A stretch of 41,265 nucleotides of DNA from NCBI GenBank assembly GCA_020355325.1, contig CP070664.1, positions 2,280,296-2,321,560 on the forward strand. The letters run 5' to 3'. Position numbers and translations under genes: made by a program. The notes under the pieces are model-generated. The model saw only the letters and a list, made by a program, of their open reading frames with translations. It had not been told where the DNA came from and did not search any database. Below are positions 1 to 7,262 of the stretch, piece by piece (within the stretch, counting starts at the first letter, position 1; each line of letters starts with the position of its first letter). The stretch comes from Caldifarciminota bacterium (GTDB taxonomy: Bacteria; Hydrothermota; Tepidihabitantia; SM23-42).

Positions 1-1
1 C

Positions 2-553
2 TATGTAAAGGATGACTATAATAAGGCTCTTCAAGAATGTCAACAATCCCTGGACCTGAATCCAGAGTCAATAGAGGCGCATTGGATTCAGGGACGAGCT
101 TACGTCCAAAAACAAGCGTTTGATCAAGCCGAGGCCGAGGCACTAACTATTAAATTATTAATAGAAAAAACGAACATCGAGGAGTTGAAAACATATTACT
201 ACCATCTCGTTGGTGAGTTATTTTTGCATAAAGGATTGAACGACCAGGCTTTGGAAAATTTCAAGATGGCGACCGAAATCGAGTCTTTAGACAGAACATT
301 TTTTGTAAATGCCTTAGGAGAGGCCTATTTTAAGGTAGAAAAGTTGAATATGGCAGTAGAAAAACTCGAAGCAGTGCTCAAAATCAATCCGAATTATGCA
401 CAAACCCATTATCTGCTCGGTCTTGTTTACCAGGCAAAAGGCAGAAACGATAAAGCAAGAGAGCATTTTAAAAAATTTGTAGATATTTGGAAAGATGCTG
501 ATGAAAATCTTCCGCAGGTAATAGAAGTTAAGAAACAACTTAAAGAAGTATAA
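2..553 (+). CDS. TPR-repeat protein, 5'-truncated by window edge
   Basis: The reading frame is open from base 2, so the gene begins outside the window and about 183 C-terminal residues are seen. They form TPR-type helical pairs, with typical spacing of A-x-x-x-x-x-A/L-x-L-x-P positions such as ALQECQQSLDLNPES and AVEKLEAVLKINPN. The last 35 residues, including FVDIWKDADE, closely match the C-terminus of the 757-aa TolB/TPR protein at 7263-9536 (FLDIWKDADA), so this is probably the tail of a third member of that family. The TTG at 185 lies mid-repeat and is not a credible start. The role is inferred to be protein-protein scaffolding; no enzymatic domain is visible in this part. Confidence 0.85.
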   Translation, partial: YVKDDYNKALQECQQSLDLNPESIEAHWIQGRAYVQKQAFDQAEAEALTIKLLIEKTNIEELKTYYYHLVGELFLHKGLNDQALENFKMATEIESLDRTFFVNALGEAYFKVEKLNMAVEKLEAVLKINPNYAQTHYLLGLVYQAKGRNDKAREHFKKFVDIWKDADENLPQVIEVKKQLKEV

Positions 554-582
554 CGCTCCTGTCGAGAAGTATTAAGGAGAGG

Positions 583-592
583 AAAGGAGGTG
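583..592 (+). promoter_or_regulatory. Extended Shine-Dalgarno of the 65-aa ORF
   Basis: AAAGGAGGTGAT lies 6-8 nt before the ATG at 599 and matches the anti-SD end of 16S rRNA over its full length. This is the strongest reason to treat the short ORF that follows as translated. Confidence 0.75.
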
Positions 593-598
593 ATTTAA

Positions 599-796
599 AT
601 GCCGAAACTAACACCGGAAGATTGGAGAAAACTCAGAGAAAAACGCGTAGCCTTTACTGGATTGAGTGAACGTATCTTCGAATTACTGTTGGCTAAAATA
701 TATGAAGGCGCTAAGGATCCAGATCAAGTCGATGACACAGATGCACTCATGGTCTATCTGGCTCATGCAGAACCACCCATTCCACCAACAGGATAG
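599..796 (+). CDS. Small hypothetical protein, 65 aa
   Basis: A short acidic protein with the sequence pattern LTPEDWRKLREKR at the N-terminus and AEPPIPPTG at the end. No signal peptide, membrane segment or metal motif is visible, and I do not recognise the family. The start is fixed by a perfect SD ending 6 nt upstream. It lies 45 nt after the TPR gene on the same strand and may be co-transcribed with it. The central part (residues 20-50) looks helical. No function can be given. Confidence 0.6.
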   Translation: MPKLTPEDWRKLREKRVAFTGLSERIFELLLAKIYEGAKDPDQVDDTDALMVYLAHAEPPIPPTG

Positions 797-882
797 TGTC
801 GTAGTTACTCTTCAATGAAAGAATTATAAATTAAGACGAAAGCTCTTCTCCATCTGTTATCAAAAATAATGCGTTGATGCAC

Positions 883-910
883 TTGACTTTTGCCTACATT
901 CAAATATAGT
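883..910 (+). promoter_or_regulatory. Promoter of the 614-aa TolB/TPR gene
   Basis: TTGACT (883-888), a 16-bp spacer, then TATAGT (905-910). The predicted start of transcription is near 917, giving a leader of about 38 nt with a weak AAAAGGA before the ATG at 955. Confidence 0.65.
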
Positions 911-954
911 TATTTGTAGCATAATTTAAACGCAATAGTTTAAAAAGGATATAT

Positions 955-2799
955 ATGGATCCTATTACGCTCATCCTCACGATCGTAGGCATTATTGTAG
1001 CGATAATCTTCGGCTATCTACAGGTTATCGTTCCATTCACAAAAAAAGAAGTAAAGTTTGCCAAGAGATTTCCCTTTGTCGTAGGTGCAGAAGCGGCCGC
1101 TGAAAAAATCAAACCTCGACCAAAACGTGCTGCAGAAGGTTTTCAGAAGTTGAAGTCAATTGTTGTATTACCACTCGAGAATGTTGGCCAACCCGAGGAT
1201 GAGTACTTCGCCGTCGGTATTACTGAGGAAATCACCAGTCGTCTTGCTTTGGTGAGTGGACTCGGGGTCACTTCTCGCACCAGCGCTAACCAGTACGCGA
1301 AGACGAATAAAACAGTCAGACAAATCGGCGATGAACTTGGTGTCCAGTATGTCCTCGAAGGAACCGTACGTTGGGCTCGCGCTCCTAAGGGTACTGACCG
1401 AGTGCGGATCACACCGCAGCTTATACGGGTATCTGACGACACCCATCTCTGGGCTCAATCTTATGACCGCGTCCTCGACGATATTTTTGAGATTCAATCC
1501 GAGATTGCCCAGAACGTAGTCGACCAGCTGGGAGTCAAAATCTTAGAACCGGAGCGGCGAGCCGTTGATGCCAGGCCAACTGACAATCTTGAGGCTTATC
1601 AAGCCTATCTTCGCGCTCGTTACTTTGCGACACGCCCCCATTTTTCAGTGGATAATTGGGAAAAGGCGATAGAGTGTGCACAGCGGGCAGTAGAGCTCGA
1701 CCCCGATTTTGTACAGGCGTACGTGCAGTTGACTAAAGCGCATTCAGTTTTCTACTACTACTGGTACGATCATTCGGAAGAACGAAAGATAATGGCTAAG
1801 CAAGCCGCAGACCAGGCACTTGCTCTGGCACCCGATTCTCCACACGTTCACCTTGCTTTAGCCTATTACCATCTCTGGTGTTACAGAGATCCTAAGTGTG
1901 CTCTTCGTGCTCTCAGGGAGTTGGAACGTGCCGAGAAAGGCCTGCCCAATAGCGCAGAATTATTCGAAGCTAAAGCAGACGTCTTTCAACTCCAGGGCTA
2001 TTGGGATAAGGCCCTGGAGGCATATAAAAAAGCATTCGAACTCAATCCACGTGATGCCTCACTTCCGACCAGCATCGCACAAACCCTGTTGGTCACTCGA
2101 AGATATGTTCAGGCTTTGGAAACTTGCGATCAAGCGATTGCCCTTGCGCCGGATCAAGTATGGCCTTATTTTTATAAAACCTTCATATACTGGTGTTGGA
2201 ATGGTGACCTTAAAAAAGCGAGTGCTGTACTTAAGGGAGCGCCAAAGAAGCATGTCTGGATGCCGTGGGTATGGTATTGGCAAGAAATGTTTCAAGGAAA
2301 ATACCGCGAGGCGATTGAGCGTCTTTCATTAACAGATGGCGACTGGATTCGAATCAAAATTGGGGCACGACCGAAATCATTGTTCTCAGCGTATGCTTAC
2401 GAACTTCTGAATGAGCCTCACAATGCCCGCACTAACTATGAAACTGCCAAAACTATGCTCGAAGCCGAAGTCAAGAAACACCCAGATGACCCGCGCTACC
2501 ATAGCTCACTGGGAATTGCCTATGCTGCCCTCGACCAGAAAACAAAAGCAATCAAAGAAGGAATGCAGGCAGTAAAACTCTTACCCATTTCCAAGGACGC
2601 ATTTTACGGCATCCCATATGTCCAGGACCTTGCTCGTATCTACACAATCGTGGGAGAATATGATAAAGCCTTGGACCAGCTCGAATATCTGCTCTCGATT
2701 CCGTCCTGGCTTTCTGTTTCATGGGTCAAGGTTGACCCACGCTGGAATCCGGTCCGTGAACTACCCAGATTTCAAAAGCTATTGAAAAAATATTCCTAA
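955..2799 (+). CDS. Membrane-anchored TolB-like/TPR protein
   Basis: 614 aa. Residues 5-27 are a hydrophobic segment. The first 42 residues match the 757-aa protein at 7263 without gaps (29 of 42 identical), including FGYLQV and the juxtamembrane KRFPFV. Residues about 68-200 resemble the TolB-like N-terminal domain often found in front of TPRs in cyclase-type and signalling proteins (SIVVLPLENVG, then YVLEGTVR and HLWAQSYDR). Residues 205-610 are tandem TPRs such as AIECAQRAVELDPDF and ALEAYKKAFELNPRD. There is no cyclase or DNA-binding domain. It is inferred to be a membrane-tethered protein-interaction scaffold. It has its own promoter at 883. Confidence 0.85.
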   Translation: MDPITLILTIVGIIVAIIFGYLQVIVPFTKKEVKFAKRFPFVVGAEAAAEKIKPRPKRAAEGFQKLKSIVVLPLENVGQPEDEYFAVGITEEITSRLALVSGLGVTSRTSANQYAKTNKTVRQIGDELGVQYVLEGTVRWARAPKGTDRVRITPQLIRVSDDTHLWAQSYDRVLDDIFEIQSEIAQNVVDQLGVKILEPERRAVDARPTDNLEAYQAYLRARYFATRPHFSVDNWEKAIECAQRAVELDPDFVQAYVQLTKAHSVFYYYWYDHSEERKIMAKQAADQALALAPDSPHVHLALAYYHLWCYRDPKCALRALRELERAEKGLPNSAELFEAKADVFQLQGYWDKALEAYKKAFELNPRDASLPTSIAQTLLVTRRYVQALETCDQAIALAPDQVWPYFYKTFIYWCWNGDLKKASAVLKGAPKKHVWMPWVWYWQEMFQGKYREAIERLSLTDGDWIRIKIGARPKSLFSAYAYELLNEPHNARTNYETAKTMLEAEVKKHPDDPRYHSSLGIAYAALDQKTKAIKEGMQAVKLLPISKDAFYGIPYVQDLARIYTIVGEYDKALDQLEYLLSIPSWLSVSWVKVDPRWNPVRELPRFQKLLKKYS

Positions 2800-2868
2800 A
2801 TCACTGCTTCTTATACAGGCTATACAAAATATAGTTTTTTGTTAGTTGCGCTTGTCTATTAATGAGAC

Positions 2869-2896
2869 TTGACAATACTCGATGAACGGATATAAT
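2869..2896 (+). promoter_or_regulatory. Consensus promoter of the PurF-like gene
   Basis: TTGACA (2869-2874), a 16-bp spacer and TATAAT (2891-2896): both hexamers are perfect. The leader is about 64 nt and carries GGGAGAAAG before the ATG at 2967. Confidence 0.85.
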
Positions 2897-2966
2897 AGAG
2901 TGTATGAATAGAAATAATCCGCTACATATAGTGTTTTATTCCCTCAATATGGGAGAAAGTTCTTAA

Positions 2967-4373
2967 ATGAGCGGCATTGTCGGCATCATTACCAAAAAAG
3001 ATTGCAAGGAAGATTTGTTCTACGCAACCGACTACCACTCCCATCTCGGCACATCATATGGAGGCATCGCAATATCAGATGGTGCGGTTACAAACAAAAA
3101 AATTCACTCGATCGCCCGATCGCAATTTAAAGCACGTTTTATCGAAGATTTTGATTACCTCCATATGCAGGGGAATCGCGGAATCGGCGTCATTAGTGAC
3201 CGCGATACCCAACCACTAATCATGCGGCTCAGGTTTGGCGAGTATGCGATGTGTGGGGCTGGGTATATCGACAATCAAGATAAACTCGCAAGCCAGCTGA
3301 TTGATGAAGGTGTCGTATTTTCGGAGATGCCGAATGGTAAGGTCAATCAAATAGAATTAGTAGCAAAATTAATTAACAAGGGGAAGACCTTAAAAGATGG
3401 TATCGATTATATGTATACACAGATTGATGGCTCTATGTCTCTCCTTTTACTCGGTAAAGAAGGCATATATGCGGTACGTGATAAATATGGAAGAACTCCG
3501 TTAGTACTCGCCCAGAAAAATGGTGATAAAATTGTGGTATCCGAAACATGTTCATATAAAAATCTCGGGTTTGAAACCAAAAAGTATTTGGGACCAGGAG
3601 AGATCGTCCTCTTGCACGAAAAGGAGATTCAGCAAATAAAAAAACCGGGGAATGTATTACAGCTCTGTGCCTTTCTCTTTGTGTACGCTGGTTTTCCTGC
3701 CTCAGAATATGAAGAAAAAAATGTTGAGGAGTTCAGAGAATTATCCGGAAGAATCATTGCTCAAAAAGACAGCGTCAAGGTTGATTTGGTCGCAGGAATT
3801 GCAGATTCAGGGACTGCCTATGCCCATGGATATTCACACGAGTCTGGAATACCAGTAAAAATACCTCTCCTGAAATATACGCCTGGATGGGCGCGCAGCT
3901 ATGTGCCTCCATCACAAGAAACACGAGATTTAATAGCATTGATGAAACAGATAACAGCAGATGTGCTCATAAAAGGACAGAGAATCTTGATAACAGAAGA
4001 TTCAATCGTTAGGGGAACGCAGTTAAAAAATTTCTTGCTCGTTAAATTATGGAACGCCGGTGCTAAAGAGCTCCATGTGAGACCCGCTTGTCCCGCGCTC
4101 ATGTATCCATGCAAGTTTTTGTATTCCACACGAGAATTAGATGAACTCTTTGCACGACGAATACTGAAACAAATGTTTGGCAAACACATTCACGAGATAA
4201 ACCCTTATCTTGACCCTGATTCAAAGGACTACAACAAGATGATACAGGTGATGGAGAAGGACCTGAACGTCACGACCTTACGATATCAGAGGCTCGAGGA
4301 TATGCTTTCTGCAACCGGCTTGCCAAAAGAACATCTTTGCACATATTGTTGGACAGGAAAGACAATTTATTGA
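2967..4373 (+). CDS. PurF-like amidophosphoribosyltransferase homologue with degenerate glutaminase
   Basis: 468 aa in PurF layout: class II glutamine-amidotransferase fold (1-220) followed by a phosphoribosyltransferase domain. PurF makes 5-phosphoribosylamine from PRPP and glutamine. The PRPP loop is clear (ILITEDSIVRGTQ, 340-352, with E in place of the usual first D). Cysteines at 234, 382, 458 and 461 align with the four [4Fe-4S] ligands of the Bacillus-type enzyme. The glutaminase half is unusual: the N-terminus is MSG, so the nucleophile Cys is Ser, and the usual HVRYxT and HNGNL motifs read GVISDRDT and GAGYIDN. Either it is ammonia-dependent or it is a paralogue with another role. A strong promoter is present at 2869. 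No other purine gene is in the window. Confidence 0.8.
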   Translation: MSGIVGIITKKDCKEDLFYATDYHSHLGTSYGGIAISDGAVTNKKIHSIARSQFKARFIEDFDYLHMQGNRGIGVISDRDTQPLIMRLRFGEYAMCGAGYIDNQDKLASQLIDEGVVFSEMPNGKVNQIELVAKLINKGKTLKDGIDYMYTQIDGSMSLLLLGKEGIYAVRDKYGRTPLVLAQKNGDKIVVSETCSYKNLGFETKKYLGPGEIVLLHEKEIQQIKKPGNVLQLCAFLFVYAGFPASEYEEKNVEEFRELSGRIIAQKDSVKVDLVAGIADSGTAYAHGYSHESGIPVKIPLLKYTPGWARSYVPPSQETRDLIALMKQITADVLIKGQRILITEDSIVRGTQLKNFLLVKLWNAGAKELHVRPACPALMYPCKFLYSTRELDELFARRILKQMFGKHIHEINPYLDPDSKDYNKMIQVMEKDLNVTTLRYQRLEDMLSATGLPKEHLCTYCWTGKTIY

Positions 4374-4414
4374 ATGAAATAATGATATTGTAATAAAATA
4401 AGGAGGTCGTAACA

Positions 4415-4993
4415 ATGGCGAAATCACTGAAAGGAACAAAAACAGAAAAAAATTTGTTGGCCGCTTTTGCCGGTGAGTCACAGGCCAGAAATAGGTACAC
4501 CTATTTCGCTTCTGCAGCGAGAAAAGAAGGATTTGAACAGATTGCTGCCATCTTTCTTGAGACAGCCGATAATGAGAAAGAACACGCCAAGGTATTCTTC
4601 AAGTACCTTGAAGGTGGCGATGTCGAAATTACTGCTGGTTATCCAGCAGGTGTGATAAAGGACACCAAATCTAATCTTGAAGCGGCTGCCGCAGGTGAAA
4701 ACATGGAATGGACAACGCTCTACGCCGATTTTGGCAAAATCGCCAAAGACGAAGGTTTTCCAGAAATAGCTCAGTCATTCGAACAGATTGCCAAGGTCGA
4801 GAAGTTTCATGAGGCGAGATACAGAAAACTCATCAGCAATATTGCAAATAAAGAAGTATTTAAGAAGAAAAAATCCGTAAAATGGCATTGCAGAAACTGC
4901 GGCTATATCTATGAGGGTACTGAGCCGCCAAAGCAGTGCCCAGCCTGCAAGCATCCGCAGTCATTTTATGAGGTGTTGGCTGAGAATTATTAA
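4415..4993 (+). CDS. rbr: Rubrerythrin
   Basis: 192 aa, the usual length. It is a cytoplasmic non-heme diiron peroxidase that reduces H2O2 in anaerobes. The four-helix diiron domain has ligands E21, E54/H57 (NEKEH), E95/E98 (GENME) and E129/H132 (VEKFH). The C-terminal rubredoxin-type domain has C159/C162 (CRNC) and C175/C178 (CPAC). AAGGAGG lies 8 nt before the ATG. It converges on the AhpF-like reductase gene and is separated from it by an inverted-repeat element. The pairing suggests a shared peroxide-defence role, although the actual electron donor cannot be read from sequence. Confidence 0.95.
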   Translation: MAKSLKGTKTEKNLLAAFAGESQARNRYTYFASAARKEGFEQIAAIFLETADNEKEHAKVFFKYLEGGDVEITAGYPAGVIKDTKSNLEAAAAGENMEWTTLYADFGKIAKDEGFPEIAQSFEQIAKVEKFHEARYRKLISNIANKEVFKKKKSVKWHCRNCGYIYEGTEPPKQCPACKHPQSFYEVLAENY

Positions 4994-5003
4994 TTACGAA
5001 CAT

Positions 5004-5125
5004 AAAAGGAGACAGGCGATTTTTTCAGTCGTTTCTCTTTGCTACTCCATAAGTTTTTTTAAATATCTTTATTAGAGTCTTTCAGATAAAAGACTTAACT
5101 TATAAAAAGCAGCCTGTCCCCTTTT
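5004..5125. repeat. Inverted-repeat element (MITE/REP-like), copy 1
   Basis: Terminal inverted repeats AAAAGGAGACAGGC (5004-5017) and GCCTGTCCCCTTTT (5112-5125) pair with one mismatch and enclose an AT-rich core. The core shares GTCGTTT-CTCTT and ATTAGAGT with copy 2 at 9535-9658, and the length is nearly the same (122 versus 124 bp). It fills the gap between two convergent genes and could act as a two-way terminator hairpin. Confidence 0.75.
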
Positions 5126-5127
5126 AA

Positions 5128-6795
5128 TTATTCCCAAGCCTCTGCCTTAGGTTGAATCAGTTTTTTGTCCAGAAGATACTTATAGGCAGAAACAGCTGCC
5201 TTTGCTCCCTCACCCGCAGCAACGATGATCTGTTTTTCCGGCACATCAGTACAATCACCAGCAGCAAAGAATCCCGGAATAGAAGTGCTGTTGTCTTTAT
5301 TTACTGGTATTTCACCACGCTCATTCAACTGAACAAAGTCCTTGACCGCATCGGTGTTCGGCGTCAAACCAATCTCGAGAAAGACGCCATCGACCTGCAA
5401 GTCTGTGGTTTCTTTCCCCTCAATAGCACGAAGCCGAACGCCTGTCAATTTCTCTTCTCCCAAAAATGCTTGGATCACCATGTTCGTGTAGAATTTCACA
5501 TTTTTCGCCTTCTTGACCTCATCAACTAATGAGGTGTCTGCCTTAAATGAATCCCTTCGATGCACAAGATAAACCTCCGTTGCAAAACCAACGAGGTCGC
5601 GCGCCGCAGTAAAGGCAGAATTAGCACCACCCACAACCGCAACTTTTTTACCCTTGTATAAAGGCGCATCACAGGTAGCACAGAATCCAATACCATGACC
5701 GATGAATTTATCCTCACCCGGAACACCGAGCCTGCGGTACTCCTTACCCGTACTGAAAATCACTGAGTTGCCTTTGAATTCGGTGTCTTTCTCTGTTTTT
5801 ACGAAGAATGTAGTACCTTTCTTCTCTACCTGCACCACATTTTCACCGACGCTCTCTGCTATCGCATACTGCTCCATGTGATAGGTAAACTGTTCTACCA
5901 GTTCTTTCCCACCAATAGCTGGCAATCCCAGATAGTTATCGACCGAGGCAGTATAGGTTATCTGTCCTCCAAGTTCTTTTGCCATGACGAGCACGTTCAT
6001 CTCTTTGCGGGCAGCATATACCGCTGCAGACATTGCTGCTGGTCCACCTCCAACAATTATTGTGTCATATATCTGTCCTGGTTCTGGTTTTCGCACGTGA
6101 CGATGTCCACTCGATTCGCGTATCATCTGCTCGACGCGTTTATATTCCTCAGGGTCAACCGCTTTCAAGACTTCCAGGTAGACTGCCTGAACGGGTTGTG
6201 CACCGACAAAGGCGTTTGTTTCATTGATGACCGTTCTGGGTGTTTCATACACACTATACCGTTCAGCCAATTCTGGAAATTCTGCGGCATCGACCATATC
6301 CGCCTGAATATTATCATTCACCATAGCGAGTTGCTGGGCAGCGTGTACTGCTTGCGGACAGTAGGGACAGGTCAACGTCACCATCACCTCAATGTGAACC
6401 GGTTTCTTTATAGCCTTAATGAAGCTCTCAAAATCGGTATGGAGACCGGATTTTCCTGCTCCTACCATCATGATTGCATGCATGAGCGAGGTGAACTCGT
6501 GTCCCGCAGTCAACCCATAGAACCGAAGACCATAATCCTTCTCCCCCATTGCGACTGTTGCTGGCGTCTTATCAATATTGTATTTAGTGACCTGCTCTTT
6601 ATCCTTTGTGAAGTCATAAACGTGAAGTTTTAAATTCTCAGACAGCACGGTTATCTCTTCAAGGAGTTCCTGCTGTTTTTGACAGAGCTGGCAATCTTTT
6701 TTCTGGGTAAAATAAACAAATGTCACTGGATTTGGTAATTTATTCAATATTCCTACTACTTCTTTTTTTGTTTTTTCATCAATTAACTTCGCCAT
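5128..6795 (-). CDS. AhpF-like thioredoxin reductase fused to a two-domain glutaredoxin/PDO module
   Basis: 555 aa. Two thioredoxin folds (1-120 and 130-225) each carry a CxxC: CQLC (35-38) and CPYC (143-146). AhpF usually lacks the first pair, so this half resembles a protein disulfide oxidoreductase. The rest is a thioredoxin-reductase-type flavoprotein with the FAD loop GGGPAA (249-254), redox CATC (372-375), nucleotide loop GGANSA (389-394) and HRRDSF, which suggests NADPH use. Electrons should flow NAD(P)H to FAD to CATC to the N-terminal CxxC pairs and then to a peroxiredoxin or other disulfide. There is no SD: the ATG lies 5 nt after a perfect -10 box, so the message is probably leaderless. 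Confidence 0.9.
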   Translation of the reverse strand: MAKLIDEKTKKEVVGILNKLPNPVTFVYFTQKKDCQLCQKQQELLEEITVLSENLKLHVYDFTKDKEQVTKYNIDKTPATVAMGEKDYGLRFYGLTAGHEFTSLMHAIMMVGAGKSGLHTDFESFIKAIKKPVHIEVMVTLTCPYCPQAVHAAQQLAMVNDNIQADMVDAAEFPELAERYSVYETPRTVINETNAFVGAQPVQAVYLEVLKAVDPEEYKRVEQMIRESSGHRHVRKPEPGQIYDTIIVGGGPAAMSAAVYAARKEMNVLVMAKELGGQITYTASVDNYLGLPAIGGKELVEQFTYHMEQYAIAESVGENVVQVEKKGTTFFVKTEKDTEFKGNSVIFSTGKEYRRLGVPGEDKFIGHGIGFCATCDAPLYKGKKVAVVGGANSAFTAARDLVGFATEVYLVHRRDSFKADTSLVDEVKKAKNVKFYTNMVIQAFLGEEKLTGVRLRAIEGKETTDLQVDGVFLEIGLTPNTDAVKDFVQLNERGEIPVNKDNSTSIPGFFAAGDCTDVPEKQIIVAAGEGAKAAVSAYKYLLDKKLIQPKAEAWE

Positions 6796-6800
6796 AGATG

Positions 6801-6828
6801 ATTATACCATACATACATACATTGTCAA
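6801..6828 (-). promoter_or_regulatory. Promoter of the AhpF-like gene (leaderless)
   Basis: On the minus strand TTGACA (6823-6828), a 16-bp spacer and TATAAT (6801-6806) are perfect. Only CATCT separates the -10 from the ATG at 6795, so transcription should start at or next to the A of the ATG. Confidence 0.85.
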
Positions 6829-6847
6829 TGTGCGCCTGAACAGGGGC

Positions 6848-6875
6848 TTGACTTTCATGCCAGTCATATTATACT
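6848..6875 (+). promoter_or_regulatory. Promoter of the glutaredoxin pseudogene
   Basis: TTGACT (6848-6853), 16 bp, TATACT (6870-6875). It is divergent from the AhpF-like promoter, with only 19 bp between the two -35 boxes, so the two genes may once have been co-regulated. Confidence 0.65.
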
Positions 6876-6906
6876 CTATTATACATTCGTAAGAGAGGAG
6901 GAAACA

Positions 6907-7197
6907 ATCGAGAAAAACGATTTAACACACGTTGAAGGAAAGAATAAAGGTTACGTCGTTGCCTACACGTTGAGCACCTGTATATGGTGTAAAAGGATGA
7001 AAAAGCTCTTGAACGATCTTGGTATAGATTACTACTACATAGATGTTGACCTTTTGGAAGGATAAAAAAAAGAGCAGGCCAGAAAAGAAGTGTTACACTG
7101 GAATCCTGAGGGTTCATACCCTACAATAGTCATCGACAACAAAAAGAGCATCAATGGCTACAAACCAGAGGAGGTCAAAGAGTTATTTGGGAAATAA
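6907..7197 (+). pseudogene. Broken glutaredoxin-family gene
   Basis: Translation from 6907 gives a glutaredoxin fold: VVAYTLSTCIWCKRMKKLL with a CIWC redox pair, then DYYYIDVDLLEG, SYPTIVIDN (the cis-Pro loop) and a final GYKPEEVKELFGK. Two lesions are visible. The codon placed correctly after the SD (GAGAGGAGG at 6893-6901) is ATC, not ATG. An in-frame TAA at 7063-7065 interrupts the protein where relatives usually have Glu after DLLEG. The frame is the same before and after the stop, so this is a substitution rather than an indel. It lies head to head with the AhpF-like reductase, a natural partner. A sequencing error could explain one lesion but less easily both. Confidence 0.75.
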
Positions 7198-7262
7198 AAA
7201 GTAAATTTCCGAGAGGAAATTTGTAGTAAAAAAATTTAAAATAATTATTTTGAGGAAATAAT

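Noticed and set aside
5878-6633. 251-codon plus-strand ORF opposite the AhpF-like gene
   Set aside because: It lies wholly inside a clear reductase gene on the other strand and has no domain of its own.
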